Assembly (NCBI RefSeq): GCF_902712995.1
Contig: NZ_CACTIB010000004.1
Span: forward strand, 12,800-76,799
Reading direction: 5' to 3'
DNA: 64,000 nt
Source: Candidatus Mycoplasma haematohominis
GTDB taxonomy: Bacteria > Bacillota_I > Bacilli_A > Mycoplasmatales > Mycoplasmoidaceae
In this document: positions 61,327 through 64,000 of the stretch, in pieces
Position numbering within the stretch: the stretch's first letter is position 1
How the letters are laid out: each line of letters opens with the position of its first letter
Notes under the pieces: generated by a model
The model's database searches: none
What the model saw: only the letters and a program-made list of their open reading frames with translations
What the model was told of the DNA's origin: nothing
Made by a program: the position numbers and the translations under genes

Positions 61327-61439
61327 AAATATTTGAGACTTAAAAAAATATTTCAAATTTAGTTAACTTTTTAGATCTAATTTTTGAAGAAAACAGAGAT
61401 GAAATCTATTTTTATTTAATTTCCTAAAACGATAAAAAA

Positions 61440-62266
61440 TTAATCTAACTTTTTATCTTGTTTTTTACATCCAGAGCCAGCATTTCAACTCTTTGCACAC
61501 CCCTCAAGATTCTTTCACCAATCCTCTAATTGCTGAAAATTTATTGTTTCATCATCGGCTTTAATAAATTCGTCCAAAAGTCTATTGGCATCTTGTGTTC
61601 CCAATCAAATACCGCTTTTCAATGCTTTCTTCACTGATTGTACCAATCATCTTAATTCGATAAGAAGTTCTCGTCTACTTCTTTTTCCGCCTTCACTTGT
61701 TACTTTCACTTGAGCTCGACCTTGTGCTTCTGTTCTCTTAACAGTCGCTACACCCAATACACTGGTCAACTCATCCACAATCTTTTCTAATATTTCATCT
61801 TCTTTTGCTTCTCGCTTTTTCTTTTCTTCTAATTCTCTTACTTCTTTTTCTTTTCTTGCTTGTTCTTCTTTAGCTCTCTTTAATTCTTCCTGTCTTTTTT
61901 GTTCTTCTTGAACCCTTCTTTCTTCAGCAAGCTTTTTCTCTCTTTCTACTTGTTCTTGCGCTTGTTTTTCTCTAGCTAATTTTTCTTTTTCCTGTTCTTC
62001 TGATGCCTCTCTAGCTTTTCTTGTTTTTATTTCTTCTTCCTCTTCTTTAGCCTCTAACCTCTCTGCTTTTGTTTTTCTTCTAAACTAAGACCTTCTGATG
62101 CTACTGTTAGATCTGTTAGCTGATATGAAATTGTTCATGTAGCTCTACCATTAAAAGGGGGGGTGCAAGCTTTAGAACCAAAAAGCGCTCAACCAAATAA
62201 ACAAGCAATTCCAGTTACTGCAAAACCTAGAAGAGTAAAAAAACCAATACCAAGAGCTATAAACAT
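61440..62266 (-). CDS. Fam-L coiled-coil protein, frame broken after the C7 tract
   Basis: The anchor frame MFIALGIGFFTLLGF.. passes C7 (62157-62163) in frame because four T follow instead of three, giving TPPFN without slippage, and continues to TAG at 62054. The body is open in the -1 frame only from 62084, so the break lies in a 31-base A-rich overlap. Body: about 110 residues of Lys/Glu/Arg/Gln coiled coil, then SRRELLIELRWLVQSVKKAL and a Cys/Gly end. It may be a pseudogene. Confidence 0.65.
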
Positions 62267-62283
62267 CCGTTATTTCTCTTAAA

Positions 62284-62300
62284 ATGCCAAAATTTTATAT
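62284..62300 (-). promoter_or_regulatory. Fam-K/L shared promoter-like box
   Basis: AAATATAAAATTTTGGCATT on the coding strand, before the ATG at 62266; the GGCA form matches Fam-K more than Fam-L. Confidence 0.52.
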
Positions 62301-62374
62301 TTAAAACATGCTTGAAACCTAAAAAATGGTTTCAGATTTAATTGACTCTTTAGATCTATTTTTTTACTAGTAGA

Positions 62375-63297
62375 TTAAACTTCGTCATATTCTCTAAGAA
62401 ACTCCCCTAACTCTTCAATATCTATATCTCCATCCTTCGATACAAGAATTTGTCCTAAAAAGAGATCTGCGTTAAACAATCCACCGTTAGTATCAGTTCT
62501 TAATTCTTCTCTTGCTTGTCTTACCAATTTATCCAATCTATCAAGAAGCTTTCAAACGTCATCACTTAAACCATCCTTCTGTTTAGCTCTTGCAATTATT
62601 TCTTTCATTTCTTCTAAATTAGGTTTCTCCTTAGTTTTGAAGTCAAGCGCCATTACAACCTTTTGTTCAAAAATAATTTGATTAGATGATGATTCAACTT
62701 CTTCTTCGACAATATCACACGAAAGACAAAGTCCACCTTCCTCCTGAGGAAAAAGTGAAGGACTTGAATCAAAAGAAGAATATGAAACAACATCATCACC
62801 CAACTCTACATTCAAATTTTTGCCAGTTCCATACGTTTCACTTTCATCATTCCTTTCTCCTCCTGAGTTTTTCAAAGAATTGAAATTAGATCCTCCTCTT
62901 AAAACTCAATTTGAATCAGAAGATCCAGATGATCCAGAAAGATTTTCTAACTTAGAAAAACCAGAACTACACTCAACGATTCCTAAAAGATCTCTAATCT
63001 CAGCATCTGAAAACCTATCCTTAAAACCATCTCTAGAAAAATATCAAACACTAGCATCTACACAAACTAAACTATTTTGTTTTAGGTCGACAGAAGACTC
63101 AGCTTCTAATTCTTCTTCTGAATCTATAAGTGCTACAGTAGGTGTCTGAGCAAGATCAGAAGCAACAACTTCTACTGAACTGGTTTCATTAAAGGGGGGG
63201 TTTGGGTTTTAAAACATCCTCGGCAATAAAGAAAACCAAAACTTGCTAATACAAAACTGAAGACTGTAAAAAGACCTATTCCTAAAGCTATAAACAT
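62375..63297 (-). CDS. Fam-L protein, frame broken at C7 tract
   Basis: The 0 frame ends PPLMKPVQ and TAG after C7 (G7 at 63194-63200). With a -1 shift the product is 307 aa: TPPFNETSSVEVV, TPTVALIDSE, LVCVDASVWYFSRDGF, LLGIVECSSG, acidic middle (CLSCDIVEEEVE) and LDRLDKLVRQAREELRTD. It is most like 59214. Confidence 0.75.
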
Positions 63298-63316
63298 AAA
63301 ATATTCCGTTTAGAAA

Positions 63317-63335
63317 GCAGAAATTTTATACACAA
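63317..63335 (-). promoter_or_regulatory. Fam-K/L shared promoter-like box
   Basis: TGTGTATAAAATTTCTGCTT on the coding strand, before the ATG at 63297. The remaining gap to 63518 holds nothing else recognised. Confidence 0.5.
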
Positions 63336-63518
63336 ACATATTTGAAAATAAAAAAAATATTTCAAATTTCACTAACTCCTAAATCTAAATTTTGAAAAAC
63401 TAATACGCAAAATCTATTTTCGTTTCAGGCTTTCAAACAATAGATTTAAATAATCCAAATCTTCATAATAGACACCTTCTAAACCCATTTAATTTTTTAG
63501 ATTTACTGGTTGAACTGT

Positions 63519-64000
63519 TTAATCACCGCATCCACCAGAACTGCCCTTTCACATACCTGTACAACCCTTAAGATTTCCTAAAAAATACTTTAGTTCTCGA
63601 AAATTCATTGTTCTCTCGTCTGCTTTAATAAGCTCATCTAAAAAGCGATCAGCATCTCAAAGTCCTCTTCCAATATCAGTTCTTAATTTAGACTTTGCCT
63701 CAGTAGCTAATTTTCTTAGTTCTAATAGAAGTTCTTTTCTATCGCTTTTTCCTCCATCTCTCTTCACTCTTGTTTTTCTTTTATTATCATCAGTTTCCTC
63801 ATCTCCGAAAACACTTGAAAATACCTCTACAGCATCCTCTAGTACTTCATATATTTCCCCTTCTATAAGTTCTGGTTTATATTTCTCAAAAGCATCCATG
63901 TAATCAACATACTCTTCTATTGCTTTAAATTTTCTTTCTTCTTCTTCCTGTTTTTGTTTCTCAGCTAATCTTCTTTCTTCTTCAGCTTTTTTTGCTTGTT
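63519..64000 (-). CDS. Fam-L coiled-coil protein, 5' part outside window
   Basis: At least 160 aa, cut by the window end. The visible part starts inside a Lys/Glu/Gln coiled coil (EERRLAEKQKQEEEERK), then YEVLEDAVEVFSSVFGDEE, KELLLELRKLATEAKSKL, GLWDADRFLDELIKADERTMNFREL and a Cys/Gly end (GCTGMWKGSSGGCGD). Relative of 61440. Whether it has a C tract cannot be seen. Confidence 0.78.

Noticed and set aside
1..64000. CRISPR array
   Set aside because: The regular repeats are gene leaders and intergenic blocks hundreds of bases apart; no short direct repeats with unique spacers and no cas genes.

Overview
The window reads as chromosome of a hemotropic mycoplasma (wall-less Mollicutes). It is A+T-rich, and UGA is read as tryptophan in most genes: dozens of frames that a standard-code reader cuts into pieces become single open frames, with UGA at conserved Trp positions. 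TTG and GTG starts are common. The species cannot be fixed from this sequence. No rRNA, tRNA, CRISPR array or insertion sequence was recognised. All coordinates below use genetic code 4 and include the stop codon.

Region 1 (1-37.2 kb) is a long array of short paralogs, almost all on the minus strand, flanked by plus-strand Fam-J genes (2-619, 728-1339, 37226-37921). Names used here: Fam-A, D, E and F have a Gly/Ala-rich hydrophobic leader of about 30 residues and a low-complexity Ser/Thr/Gln/Glu/Pro tail. Fam-B (about 260-290 aa) has the leader plus a body with four conserved Cys and many UGA-encoded Trp. Fam-C (about 165 aa) and Fam-G (about 160-180 aa) have the leader plus a YIG...(I)K.LL...W...WCE...C body, and look like branches of one superfamily. 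Genes lie 2-35 bp apart and repeat in the transcribed order A-C-B, interrupted by about 110-bp repeated intergenic blocks that probably start new transcripts. Large tandem families of this kind are known from hemoplasma genomes and are presumed to supply surface variation; individual functions are unknown.

Region 2 (37.9-46.5 kb) holds two Fam-H genes, a patch of fossil gene fragments (38575-38803), seven Fam-K genes on the minus strand and two small Fam-M genes on the plus strand. Region 4 (57.3-64 kb) holds a large acidic protein and Fam-L genes. In all seven Fam-K genes and three of four complete Fam-L genes the membrane-anchor reading frame and the body reading frame are separated by exactly one base at a short C tract (G tract on the plus strand), nearly always C7 inside ACC CCC CCT. 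The fourth Fam-L gene has the same net offset but breaks elsewhere. Fam-K and Fam-L also share a promoter-like box. This is the most unusual signal in the window.

Region 3 (46.6-57.3 kb) is the conserved metabolic part. On the minus strand lie two FecCD-type permeases and two ABC proteins with N-terminal membrane domains (tightly packed, a likely metal/siderophore-type importer with no visible binding protein), two PQ-loop-like small membrane proteins, and two hypothetical genes. Diverging from these on the plus strand are the glucose PTS permease ptsG and a NadD-like/YqeK HD-domain fusion, followed by the acidic protein.
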